The notes under the pieces are model-generated. The model had not been told where the DNA came from. It was given only the letters and a program-made list of their open reading frames with translations, and ran no database searches. The position numbers were made by a program, and so were the translations under genes. Below are positions 1 through 6,025 of a stretch of 8,102 nt of DNA, piece after piece (positions within the stretch are counted from its first letter, which is position 1; each line of letters starts with the position of its first letter). Source of the DNA: Paenibacillus sp. (GTDB taxonomy: Bacteria; Bacillota; Bacilli; Paenibacillales; Paenibacillaceae); assembly GCA_029256665.1 (NCBI GenBank), contig JAQSXN010000149.1, positions 1 to 8,102 of the forward strand. The letters are read 5' to 3'.

Positions 1-23
1 ACCCTAGCTCATGACCCATTCGT

Positions 24-722
24 TTAGTTATCCGACTTCGAATTCCCATCGTCTTGGCCTGTACGATCTTCTATTGTATGATTCCTGCCTGCCAAATAAA
101 TCCGGAATTGCTCCGGTGTATTCAAATTATGCAGCCCGTAAGCCGCCTTCTCCCGCTCGGCCAGATCCAGCTGCCTTGCGGCCGCGCGCCTAAGCAGCGA
201 CATTAGCCGGTAGTCGCCCTCGGCTAACGCATCCTCCGCCAGCCGGGCGACTCTGGCGTGGTAGAGCGCATGCAGCGGCTCTCCCCTCGCGGCGACGGCA
301 AGCGCGCCGGGTTCTGCGGATGCCTCCGCAAGCAGCCTTGCCAGCCAGCGCGGCGACACCTCCGGGGCGTCGCATGCCGCCGTATACGCGTATCCGTCCG
401 GCATCGCCGCGAGGCCGGCGGCGATGCCGGCAAGCGGACCCGCTTCGGGCATGCGGTCGTAAACAAACCTGACGCCTGCTGGCAGCGGCCCGAGACGATC
501 GCGGTAGAGCGCCTCCCGCTCCGGTGAATTAACGGCGACGATAATGTCGCCTTGGACGGCGGCTCGCATCGCATCCATCAGCCAAGCGAGCAGCGGTCGG
601 CCTTCGATCTGCAGGAGCGCCTTGTCCTGCCCCATGCGCGTGCTTTGCCCGCCGGCCAGAATCAGTCCATGGCAGACAGGATCCTGGCCATTCGAAACCT
701 TGATGCCACTCGCGCCGTTCAT
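24..722 (-). CDS. mobA: MobA-like molybdenum cofactor guanylyltransferase
   Basis: Nucleotidyltransferase predicted to attach GMP from GTP to molybdopterin-Mo, giving the guanine dinucleotide cofactor of DMSO-reductase-type molybdoenzymes, in the cytoplasm. About 232 residues, slightly longer than usual MobA (about 190-200). The N-terminal nucleotide-binding signature LILAGGQSTRMGQDKALL lies near residues 20-37. It is followed by GPLAGIAAGL and the acidic metal-site motif AACDAPEVSP, all expected in the MobA/GlmU-like Rossmann fold. The ATG at 722 is chosen because GGGGG precedes it with 7 bases between; an in-frame TTG at 728 is only one base from that site. The last ~20 residues are hydrophilic, beyond the fold. 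It lies 255 bp downstream of glnS in the same direction, but no other cofactor genes are in view. A MocA/CTP-type relative with other specificity cannot be excluded. Family is confident; exact substrate less so. Confidence 0.88.
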   Translation of the reverse strand: MNGASGIKVSNGQDPVCHGLILAGGQSTRMGQDKALLQIEGRPLLAWLMDAMRAAVQGDIIVAVNSPEREALYRDRLGPLPAGVRFVYDRMPEAGPLAGIAAGLAAMPDGYAYTAACDAPEVSPRWLARLLAEASAEPGALAVAARGEPLHALYHARVARLAEDALAEGDYRLMSLLRRAAARQLDLAEREKAAYGLHNLNTPEQFRIYLAGRNHTIEDRTGQDDGNSKSDN

Positions 723-753
723 GCACAATCCCCCGCGTCTGTACTCTTAAGCA

Positions 754-799
754 ACGGACACCAGAGCCGTTATTTCGCGCTCTATATTCTGATGTCCGT
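754..799 (-). promoter_or_regulatory. 12-bp inverted repeat in the mobA leader
   Basis: The arms at 754-765 and 788-799 are inverted copies with one difference. On minus-strand RNA that position is a U-G wobble, so all 12 pairs (ACGGACAUCAGA with UCUGGUGUCCGU) can form. An inner AGAGC/GCUCU pairing is an alternative to the innermost pairs. It ends about 30 bases before the mobA start and has no U-run after it, so it does not look like a terminator. It could be a protein operator or a leader-RNA structure; it does not match a molybdenum-cofactor riboswitch that I recognise. Confidence 0.4.
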
Positions 800-977
800 C
801 AGCCTATCGTCGCCAACTATCGCACCCTACTCCAACAAAAGCCAGCCAAGCATCAAGGCTTGACCGGCTCTGGGCAAAATACAGGAAAGTATAAGCGTTT
901 CTCATACTTGACCTCTATTTCACGGGATGAAACTCGCCGCGCCGCCAATAGACGGCGACGCCGTTCCCCATTGCCTT
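800..977. other. Intergenic region between glnS and mobA
   Basis: No credible gene. It holds an AT-rich hairpin at 887-909 (AAGTATAAG, loop CGTTT, CTCATACTT; 9 pairs counting one wobble) and a shorter GC-rich stem at 940-957 (CGCCG/CGGCG, 8-base loop). Either could help end glnS transcription on the minus strand, but neither has a convincing T-run. I found no convincing SigA promoter for mobA here, so read-through from glnS remains possible. Confidence 0.35.
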
Positions 978-2651
978 CTAGGCTTTGGACGGATCGAACG
1001 AGCTCTTAAGCGACACGATCCGGTTAAACGCCAGCTTGCCGTCCTTCGAATCCTTGGCGTCGACGCTGAAGTAGCCGTGGCGGAAGAACTGGAACTTGTC
1101 TCCCCCGGCCGCATCCTTCATGTTCGGCTCCACGAAGCCGCTCTCGACTTGCATCGAATTCGGGTTGATGCACTCCAGGAACGACTTGTCGGAATCCTTC
1201 GCCTCGTCCGTGATCAGCGGCTCGAATAGACGGAAGTCCGCCGGCACCGCCTGCGTCGCCTCGACCCAGTGGATCGTCCCCTTGACCTTGCGCTCGGCAA
1301 AGCCGCTGCCGCTCTTCGTCTTGGGATCGTACGTGCAGCGCAGCTCGACGACTTCGCCGTTCTCGTCCTTCACGACTTCTTGGCACACGATGAAATACGC
1401 ATGCTTGAGGCGCACTTCATTGCCGGGGAACAGGCGGAAATACTTGCTCGGCGGATTTTCCATGAAATCGTCGCGTTCAATGTAGATCTCGCGAGAAAAC
1501 GGAATTTGGCGCGTGCCCATCTCTTCGTTCTCCGAGTTGTTCTCGGCGTCCAGCAGCTCCGTTTGTCCCTCCGGATAGTTCGTGATGACTACCTTGAGCG
1601 GTCGCAGCACCGCCATCGTGCGAAGCGCCTTAAGCTTGAGATCCTCGCGGATGAAGTGCTCCAGGTTGCGCTCGTCCACGACGCTGTTGCTCCTGGCCAC
1701 GCCGATCTCGCGGCAGAACGCGCGGATCGCTTCGGGCGTGTAGCCGCGGCGGCGCATTCCGCTGATCGTAGGCATCCGGGGATCGTCCCAGCCGTCCACG
1801 ACGCCTTCGTCCACCAGTTGCTTCAAATAACGCTTGCTCATCACCGTATTGGTGATGTTCAGTCTCGCGAACTCGTATTGGCGCGGCACGCTCGCCATCT
1901 CGCATTCGGCGACGGTCCAGTCGTAGAGCGGACGATGGTCTTCGAACTCCAGCGTGCAAATGGAATGCGAGATGCCCTCGATCGCGTCGCTTAGCGGGTG
2001 GGCATAGTCGTACATCGGATAGATGCACCAAGCGTCGCCCGTACGGTGGTGATGCGAGTGGGAAATCCGGTACAGAACGGGATCGCGCAACGTAATGTTC
2101 GGCGAAGCCATGTCGATCTTGGCGCGAAGGACGCGTTCGCCGTCCTTGAATTCGCCTGCGCGCATGCGCGCGAACAGGTCCAGGTTTTCTTCCACGCCGC
2201 GATTCCGGTACGGACTTTCCTTGCCCGGCTCCGTCAGCGTGCCTCTCGTCTCGCGCATCTCGTCGGCCGTCAGGTCGCAGACGTAGGCTTTGCCCTTCTT
2301 GATGAGCAGCACCGCGCGGTTGTACAGCTCCTCGAAATAATCCGAGGCGAAGCGCAGCTCTTCCCAGTCGAAGCCCAGCCAGCGCACGTCCTCTTGAATG
2401 GCATCCACATATTCCGTATCTTCCTTGACGGGATTCGTGTCGTCGAAACGCAGATTCGTCTTGCCCTTGAACTCGTCTGCTAGCTCGAAGTTCAGGCAGA
2501 TCGACTTCGCATGTCCGATATGCAGGTAGCCGTTCGGCTCCGGCGGGAAACGCGTGACGATCTCTTGCACGCGGCCGCTCTTCAAATCTTCTACGACAAT
2601 GTTCTTAATGAAATTGGAGGATGATGCCTTGTTCTCCAGCGCGTTCTCCAT
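978..2651 (-). CDS. glnS: Glutamine--tRNA ligase (GlnRS)
   Basis: Class Ic aminoacyl-tRNA synthetase charging tRNA-Gln with glutamine using ATP, in the cytoplasm. Its 557 residues match the full E. coli-type enzyme (about 554). The ATP-binding HIGH motif sits in [15 protein letters not shown] (His44-His47). The KMSKS-type loop is VMSKR (270-274). The GlnRS/GluRS fold is clear through LRFDDTNP (68-75) and [24 protein letters not shown] (222-245, with breaks in conservation not assessed). The C-terminal half carries the anticodon-binding beta barrels, ending near residue 557. The ATG start at 2651 is preceded by AAGGGG about 10 bases upstream. Some related firmicutes carry a GlnRS fused to a C-terminal YqeY domain; this one stops without it. 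No T-box leader is visible. Its presence suggests direct Gln-tRNA charging rather than only the GatCAB amidotransferase route used by Bacillus. Very confident. Confidence 0.97.
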   Translation of the reverse strand: MENALENKASSSNFIKNIVVEDLKSGRVQEIVTRFPPEPNGYLHIGHAKSICLNFELADEFKGKTNLRFDDTNPVKEDTEYVDAIQEDVRWLGFDWEELRFASDYFEELYNRAVLLIKKGKAYVCDLTADEMRETRGTLTEPGKESPYRNRGVEENLDLFARMRAGEFKDGERVLRAKIDMASPNITLRDPVLYRISHSHHHRTGDAWCIYPMYDYAHPLSDAIEGISHSICTLEFEDHRPLYDWTVAECEMASVPRQYEFARLNITNTVMSKRYLKQLVDEGVVDGWDDPRMPTISGMRRRGYTPEAIRAFCREIGVARSNSVVDERNLEHFIREDLKLKALRTMAVLRPLKVVITNYPEGQTELLDAENNSENEEMGTRQIPFSREIYIERDDFMENPPSKYFRLFPGNEVRLKHAYFIVCQEVVKDENGEVVELRCTYDPKTKSGSGFAERKVKGTIHWVEATQAVPADFRLFEPLITDEAKDSDKSFLECINPNSMQVESGFVEPNMKDAAGGDKFQFFRHGYFSVDAKDSKDGKLAFNRIVSLKSSFDPSKA

Positions 2652-2787
2652 ATGCGACCTACCCCTTCCGCTCGTGCGCCCCTGGCGGGAATCTCTTCTA
2701 TTCCTTGTGCCGCGACGTCAATTCTACCGTGAATACGCAAGATATCCGCCGCAAACGGCGACTCCCGATTCACTTTCCTATCCTCTT

Positions 2788-2816
2788 ATGATACACAAAA
2801 TGAATAAAAATTACAC
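2788..2816 (-). promoter_or_regulatory. Possible glnS promoter
   Basis: On the minus strand a -10-like TATCAT (2788-2793, 5/6) follows a weak -35-like GTGTAA (2811-2816, 3/6) with a 17-base spacer. It would give a leader of about 130 nt before the glnS ATG. That leader contains a small CGCCG/CGGCG hairpin near 2747-2760 but no T-box signature. The call rests mainly on position and the -10. Confidence 0.3.
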
Positions 2817-2955
2817 GCTTCGGCAGCGCTTGCATACCCAGTTATTTCGCTTTTAAACACCATTTTTATCGTTATTTTATTAATATCTTCTCATATTCAA
2901 CACGAATCAACATTTTCCTATTAATATATTGCTTAGTTAATAACTTTGGATGATA
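2817..2955. other. AT-rich divergent intergenic segment
   Basis: This stretch is visibly AT-rich compared with its flanks and lies just upstream of the riboswitch, so it must hold the plus-strand promoter for the NlpC/P60 transcript. Candidates such as TATATT (2925-2930) or TATTAA (2919-2924) lack a good -35 partner, so I do not name one. No gene is visible. Confidence 0.35.
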
Positions 2956-3083
2956 TTGCCTAATTCCCGCAAGGGAAACGGGGGAACCACTCTGGGTGAA
3001 TTGACTTCGACGTCTGGTGTTTGCCAGCGCCTGTGAAGTCATAGGGAACCTTCAACCGAACCCCACAGCTAACCTCGTCGGCA
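2956..3083 (+). ncRNA. c-di-AMP riboswitch (ydaO/yuaA class)
   Basis: Aptamer that binds cyclic di-AMP. Conserved blocks appear in the family's order: GCCTAAT at the 5' side of P1, a TTCCC-GCAA-GGGAA hairpin (2964-2977), CGGGGGAACCA (2979-2989), GGGTGAAT (2994-3001), a variable stem GACTTC/GAAGTC (3003-3008 with 3035-3040), AGGGAACC, CCGAACCCC (3056-3064) and CAGCTAACCTCGT (3066-3078). The closing P1 stem is short, TGCC (2957-2960) with GGCA (3080-3083). Members usually turn expression off when c-di-AMP is high and often precede cell-wall hydrolases, as here. The aptamer ends two bases before the GGAAGGAG ribosome binding site and leaves no room for a terminator hairpin. Control therefore probably acts on translation rather than termination. 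The class assignment rests on recalled consensus and is strong. Confidence 0.93.
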
Positions 3084-3102
3084 CCGGAAGGAGAACTACA
3101 AG

Positions 3103-3588
3103 TTGAAGAAGAAGATTAGCTCTGTATTGCTGGGGCTTGTGCTTCTGCTGGCATTCCAAGCGGGAAGCGCTTTCGCGAGCTCCGAGATGAACGGCATCAT
3201 CGAAGGTGTTGTCGGAACCCCGTATTCGTACGGCGGCTCCACCACAAGAGGTTTTGACTGCTCCGGATTTACCGGTTACGTGTTCAAGAAGATGGGCATT
3301 GATCTTCCGCGCAGATCGGTAGACCAAGCAACGGAAGGCACGAAGATCGCCAAGGCTGATCTTAAACCGGGCGACCTAGTCTTCTTCGACACAAGCGGCA
3401 AAGTAAACGGCGGCATCTCGCACGTAGGCATCTACATAGGCGACGGCAACTTCGCCCACGCTTCCACAAGCCGCGGCGTCGTGACCGAAGCACTGGACGG
3501 CTCGTATTACAAATCGCGCTTCGTAACGGCGCGCCGCGTAATGGACGATAAGCAGTATCAAGCTCTTACAGTCGAAGCAGCCAAATAA
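3103..3588 (+). CDS. Secreted NlpC/P60 family peptidoglycan endopeptidase
   Basis: Cell-wall hydrolase predicted to cut peptide stems of peptidoglycan, typically at the gamma-D-Glu to diamino acid bond, outside the membrane. It has 161 residues: an N-terminal signal peptide (KKK, hydrophobic 7-20, probable cleavage after AFA at 25), then one NlpC/P60 catalytic domain. Catalytic Cys53 lies in FDCSGF, the His in SHVGIYIG is His107, and the third polar residue is His119 in FAHAST. No SH3, LysM or other wall-binding domain is present, so this is a minimal single-domain enzyme. The start is TTG, 9 bases after a strong GGAAGGAG; no ATG lies nearby. It is a monocistronic unit between a c-di-AMP riboswitch and a strong terminator. 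High c-di-AMP is expected to lower its production, linking wall cutting to turgor and potassium signalling (inference from the family). Confidence 0.95.
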   Translation: MKKKISSVLLGLVLLLAFQAGSAFASSEMNGIIEGVVGTPYSYGGSTTRGFDCSGFTGYVFKKMGIDLPRRSVDQATEGTKIAKADLKPGDLVFFDTSGKVNGGISHVGIYIGDGNFAHASTSRGVVTEALDGSYYKSRFVTARRVMDDKQYQALTVEAAK

Positions 3589-3598
3589 GCGAAATATG

Positions 3599-3628
3599 AA
3601 CAGCCTTCCCGGCAACGGGAAGGCTGTT
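3599..3628 (+). terminator. Rho-independent terminator of the NlpC/P60 gene
   Basis: A perfect 13-bp stem (AACAGCCTTCCCG at 3599-3611, CGGGAAGGCTGTT at 3616-3628) has a GCAA tetraloop and starts 10 bases after the stop codon. The downstream tract TTTGCTTGTTG is T-rich but interrupted. The stem is strong enough to make this a confident call. Confidence 0.9.
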
Positions 3629-3680
3629 TGCTTGTTGTAGAGTAATAAAGCCGCTCATCGCGTAATCAAACCCTTGGCGT

Positions 3681-3724
3681 GCTGTGTGCTATGTGATGTG
3701 TGTGCCGTGTGATATGTGCTGTAA
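3681..3724. repeat. TG-rich degenerate tandem repeat
   Basis: A low-complexity TG-rich stretch contains two adjacent 16-base copies, 3685-3700 (TGTGCTATGTGATGTG) and 3701-3716 (TGTGCCGTGTGATATG), differing at three positions. It is flanked by further partial TGTG units. It opens a roughly 500-bp gap (3629-4135) with no credible gene. A short open frame through here has no Shine-Dalgarno site and a Cys-rich, low-complexity translation, so it is not called. Confidence 0.55.
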
Positions 3725-3793
3725 GTTGGTTGGCAACGCTCAGTCTTCGCGAGCTATCCATCGCCTGGCATCGCCTGTTAGACTCTATCGCCG

Positions 3794-4050
3794 TAACGGT
3801 TGCCACAGCGGCTATACGCCTCATTTAGGTTACTTTGAGAATGTAACGGTTGCCGTGGAGCCTAATTTGCAATTAAAGTGCTGAAAAAGGGGGTTCACCT
3901 CGAAATAGGCTCCGTCATAACCGTTACATTTCAAAAGGTGGAGTTTGAGCTCAGTTAGCCTCTGTGGCAACCGTTAGAGCTTCAACATAAGCAGGCGCTC
4001 CCATTCAGTTAGCTAGCCTCTACCGCAACCGTTAGAGCCTAAACATAAGC
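3794..4050. repeat. Array of five 21-bp intergenic repeats, four in mirror symmetry
   Basis: Five copies, each 21 bp, of the pattern TAGSCTCY, three variable bases, then GCAACCGTTA. Copies A (3794-3814) and B (3844-3864) are inverted. Copies C (3906-3926), D (3956-3976) and E (4014-4034) are direct. A inverted matches D at 20 of 21 positions. C lacks the GC before AACCGTTA. D and E also share a 3' tail ending in AACATAAGC (to 3992 and 4050), so they are a 37-bp direct repeat with 32 matches. Paired copies are exactly mirrored about 3885: A with D, B with C, both with 50-bp start-to-start spacing. The array lies between two convergent genes. Function is unknown; dispersed extragenic palindrome, protein-binding array or large RNA hairpin are all possible. 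Confidence 0.8.
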
Positions 4051-4135
4051 GTCGCGACCCCAGCATACGCTCACTTTCTTACTGTGCAGTCTACCCCGCC
4101 CCAGCACCAGAGTGATACGGTCCGAAGCCCTCCCC

Positions 4136-5389
4136 TCAGCCCTGCTTGCCGGCCGCAAACCGCATCATGCGGCGCCCCTGCAGCAGCATAGCCCCCAACA
4201 GGAGCAGCATGACGACGACTAAAGCGGCCAGAAATCCGATCGTCAGTTCCACGTCGTACCGATCCATCAACCACCCCGTCACGCGCGGGAATATCGCGCC
4301 GCCGATCCCTCCGAAGGCGACCAGCAGGCTGGTCGTACGTTCCGTCATGCCTGGCAGCAAGCCGTTGGCGTACACTAGCGCAATGCCGAATACCCCGGAG
4401 AAAAACAATCCGCTGAGCGCAATCAGCGCGATCATCCAATATAGCTCTCCGGTAATCGTCATCAAACCGAATACGACGAGCGCTCCGACGACGGCAATCA
4501 TCAAATAGCGGGCATACCCAATCCGGTCGGCGATGATGCCGGCGAACAGGCGGCCGATCACGACCGTCCCCCAGAACAAGCTAAGCGAGGCGGCCGCGGC
4601 GGCTTCGCCAAGATCGGAACGCGTAATCAGAATCGAAGGCAGATAGTTGGAGAAGCTCATCTCCATACCCACGTACACCAAGAAGAACAACGCGCTGAGA
4701 ACCAGGAACGGAAGCAACTTTCCCGAGTACCCAAGCAGCCCTCTCCCTCGATCCGGAACCATAATGTCATCTCCGTCCCCATCGCTTGTGCCGACAAGAC
4801 CTTCTCTCGCCGCTGCCGTCTTCGCCGCCGTTATGCTAAGCTGGCCGTCCAGCTCGCCGAAGGACATCGTCAGCCATAAGACGAACGTAATGCCCGCCAT
4901 AGCCGAGAGAATCGGGAATGAAAGCTGCCATACATGCTCCTGGATCAGGAAGGCCACCGTCACCGGAATAATGAGCGCGCCGATTCCGAAGAACGTTTCC
5001 AGCCGGCTCATGGCGGACGCCTTGCCTTTCATCAAATCGATGATCACCGCTCCCACGATCGCTTCCGTCATCCCGAATCCGATCCCAGCGACGGGAGCGA
5101 ACGCCAGCATCCAGCCCCATGGCAGCAGCAGGCTGTATGCCGCTTCGCTTACGGTCAGCAACCCCATAGCCAGCAGGACTGCTCCGCGCTTGCCGATCCG
5201 GGCGGTCAAGGTCGGCGCAAGCAGCACGCCCACCATAAATCCGAGAAACTGATTCATGATCCATTGCCCGCCATCTTTATATGTAACGCCGTAATAATCA
5301 ATCAATTGCTCTAATACCGAACCGCCCACCACATGGGCGATGCCGATCACGAGATACGATAAACAACCGATCCATAACAGCTTTTTCAC
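4136..5389 (-). CDS. MFS transporter, substrate unknown
   Basis: Membrane permease of the major facilitator superfamily, about 417 residues with around 12 hydrophobic segments in two six-helix halves. The first half has the loop 2-3 region LLAPTLTARIGKRGAV, a variant of the MFS motif A. The equivalent in the second half is VVIGRLFAGIIADRIGYARY. The central cytoplasmic loop is long and acidic (GTSDGDGDDIMVPD). The second-half pattern resembles the sugar-type FHS/GlcP branch, but I would not name a substrate. The GTG at 5389 is preferred: AAGGGG lies 10 bases upstream, whereas the in-frame ATG at 5398 sits one base from that site and the ATG at 5434 has none. It is transcribed divergently from the GNAT gene with 61 bp between start codons. 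No clear terminator follows; the repeat array lies just beyond its 3' end. Confidence 0.9.
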   Translation of the reverse strand: MKKLLWIGCLSYLVIGIAHVVGGSVLEQLIDYYGVTYKDGGQWIMNQFLGFMVGVLLAPTLTARIGKRGAVLLAMGLLTVSEAAYSLLLPWGWMLAFAPVAGIGFGMTEAIVGAVIIDLMKGKASAMSRLETFFGIGALIIPVTVAFLIQEHVWQLSFPILSAMAGITFVLWLTMSFGELDGQLSITAAKTAAAREGLVGTSDGDGDDIMVPDRGRGLLGYSGKLLPFLVLSALFFLVYVGMEMSFSNYLPSILITRSDLGEAAAAASLSLFWGTVVIGRLFAGIIADRIGYARYLMIAVVGALVVFGLMTITGELYWMIALIALSGLFFSGVFGIALVYANGLLPGMTERTTSLLVAFGGIGGAIFPRVTGWLMDRYDVELTIGFLAALVVVMLLLLGAMLLQGRRMMRFAAGKQG

Positions 5390-5435
5390 GTTGCCCATTC
5401 CCCTTATGTTATGCACGCGCCGATAAGCGCCCATC

Positions 5436-5444
5436 TGATATAAT
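5436..5444 (+). promoter_or_regulatory. Extended -10 promoter of the GNAT gene
   Basis: TGATATAAT matches the extended -10 consensus (TG, one base, TATAAT) perfectly; the region 17 bases upstream has no good -35, which this promoter type tolerates. The expected transcription start, 6-7 bases after the box, is 5450-5451, coinciding with the ATG at 5451. The transcript would therefore be leaderless or nearly so. Confidence 0.6.
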
Positions 5445-5450
5445 CAAGTT

Positions 5451-5987
5451 ATGATGAATTCCGCAGAGCATGAACCGAACCCTACTTATTATAAACCAAA
5501 TACGTCCGCGCTGACCATCGTGCCGCTGGAATCAGAGCTTGCCGTCCAGTTGTGCGACTGGAAGTACGAGCCTCCTTACGAACGGTTCAATTGGCCCGAT
5601 TGGCAAAGCATGCAAAAGGACGGAATCGAATTCGGCGATCCCGTCCTGCGCGCACAGCAATATGGAGCCGTCCTCGACGAACGGCAAGCGTTGATCGGAT
5701 ATGTCCAGTTTTTCCCTATGGGCAACGTGACAAGGCTCGGCCTTGGCCTTCGCCCCGATCTGTGCGGCAGGGGACTAGGTCCATCCATCGTCCACGCCAT
5801 GGCGGAAGAGGCGCTCAAGCGGATGCCGGGCAACGAGATCGACCTGGAAGTGCTGATCTGGAACGAACGGGCGATCCGCGCCTACGAGAAAGCGGGCTTT
5901 CGCATCACGGACACCTATTGGCGCCCGTCGCTTTCGGGCGGCGACCCGGAGCTGTTTCATTGCATGGTTTTTGAGCCGTCCATTTAA
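5451..5987 (+). CDS. GNAT family N-acetyltransferase
   Basis: Predicted acetyl-CoA-dependent acetyltransferase of the GNAT fold, 178 residues, cytoplasmic; acceptor unknown. The acetyl-CoA pyrophosphate-binding motif A is seen in LGLRPDLCGRGLGPSIV (residues 99-114, with the R/G-rich CGRGLG loop). The typical motif B ending NERAIRAYEKAGF (138-150) is followed by the terminal strand region. The N-terminal part (Trp37, Tyr43-Trp48) is rich in aromatics and may form the acceptor pocket. Two ATG codons in tandem (5451, 5454) start the frame. There is no Shine-Dalgarno sequence before either and no later in-frame ATG or obvious ribosome site until well into the domain, consistent with a leaderless message from the extended -10 at 5436-5444. 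It faces the EAL gene tail to tail with 38 bp between, where a GCGCG/CGCGC stem may act as a weak bidirectional terminator. Confidence 0.9.
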   Translation: MMNSAEHEPNPTYYKPNTSALTIVPLESELAVQLCDWKYEPPYERFNWPDWQSMQKDGIEFGDPVLRAQQYGAVLDERQALIGYVQFFPMGNVTRLGLGLRPDLCGRGLGPSIVHAMAEEALKRMPGNEIDLEVLIWNERAIRAYEKAGFRITDTYWRPSLSGGDPELFHCMVFEPSI

Positions 5988-6025
5988 CCTTATCGCCTTG
6001 CGCGCATAGCCGCAAACACGCGCGT

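Noticed and set aside
1269..1994. 241-residue frame antisense to glnS
   Set aside because: It is a codon-bias shadow of the GC-rich glnS gene, with an Arg/Ala/His-rich translation and no recognisable domain.
2652..2850. T-box leader upstream of glnS
   Set aside because: No T-box sequence or terminator/antiterminator pair was found on the minus strand; only a short CGCCG/CGGCG stem is present.
3684..3884. 66-residue open frame on the plus strand
   Set aside because: No Shine-Dalgarno site, low-complexity Cys-rich start made by the TG-rich repeat, and it runs through repeat copies A and B.
3794..3976. Miniature transposable element with terminal inverted repeats
   Set aside because: The ends are inverted repeats, but no clear target-site duplication beyond a TA is seen, and copy E lies outside in direct orientation. 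Kept only as an alternative explanation.
3794..4050. CRISPR array
   Set aside because: Repeats are in both orientations, differ among themselves, have irregular 29-41 bp gaps in a symmetric layout, and no cas gene is near.
4836..5264. Long frame in another phase inside the transporter gene
   Set aside because: The translation is Arg/Gly/Asp-rich and lacks hydrophobic segments; the transporter frame has clear membrane helices, so this is a shadow.
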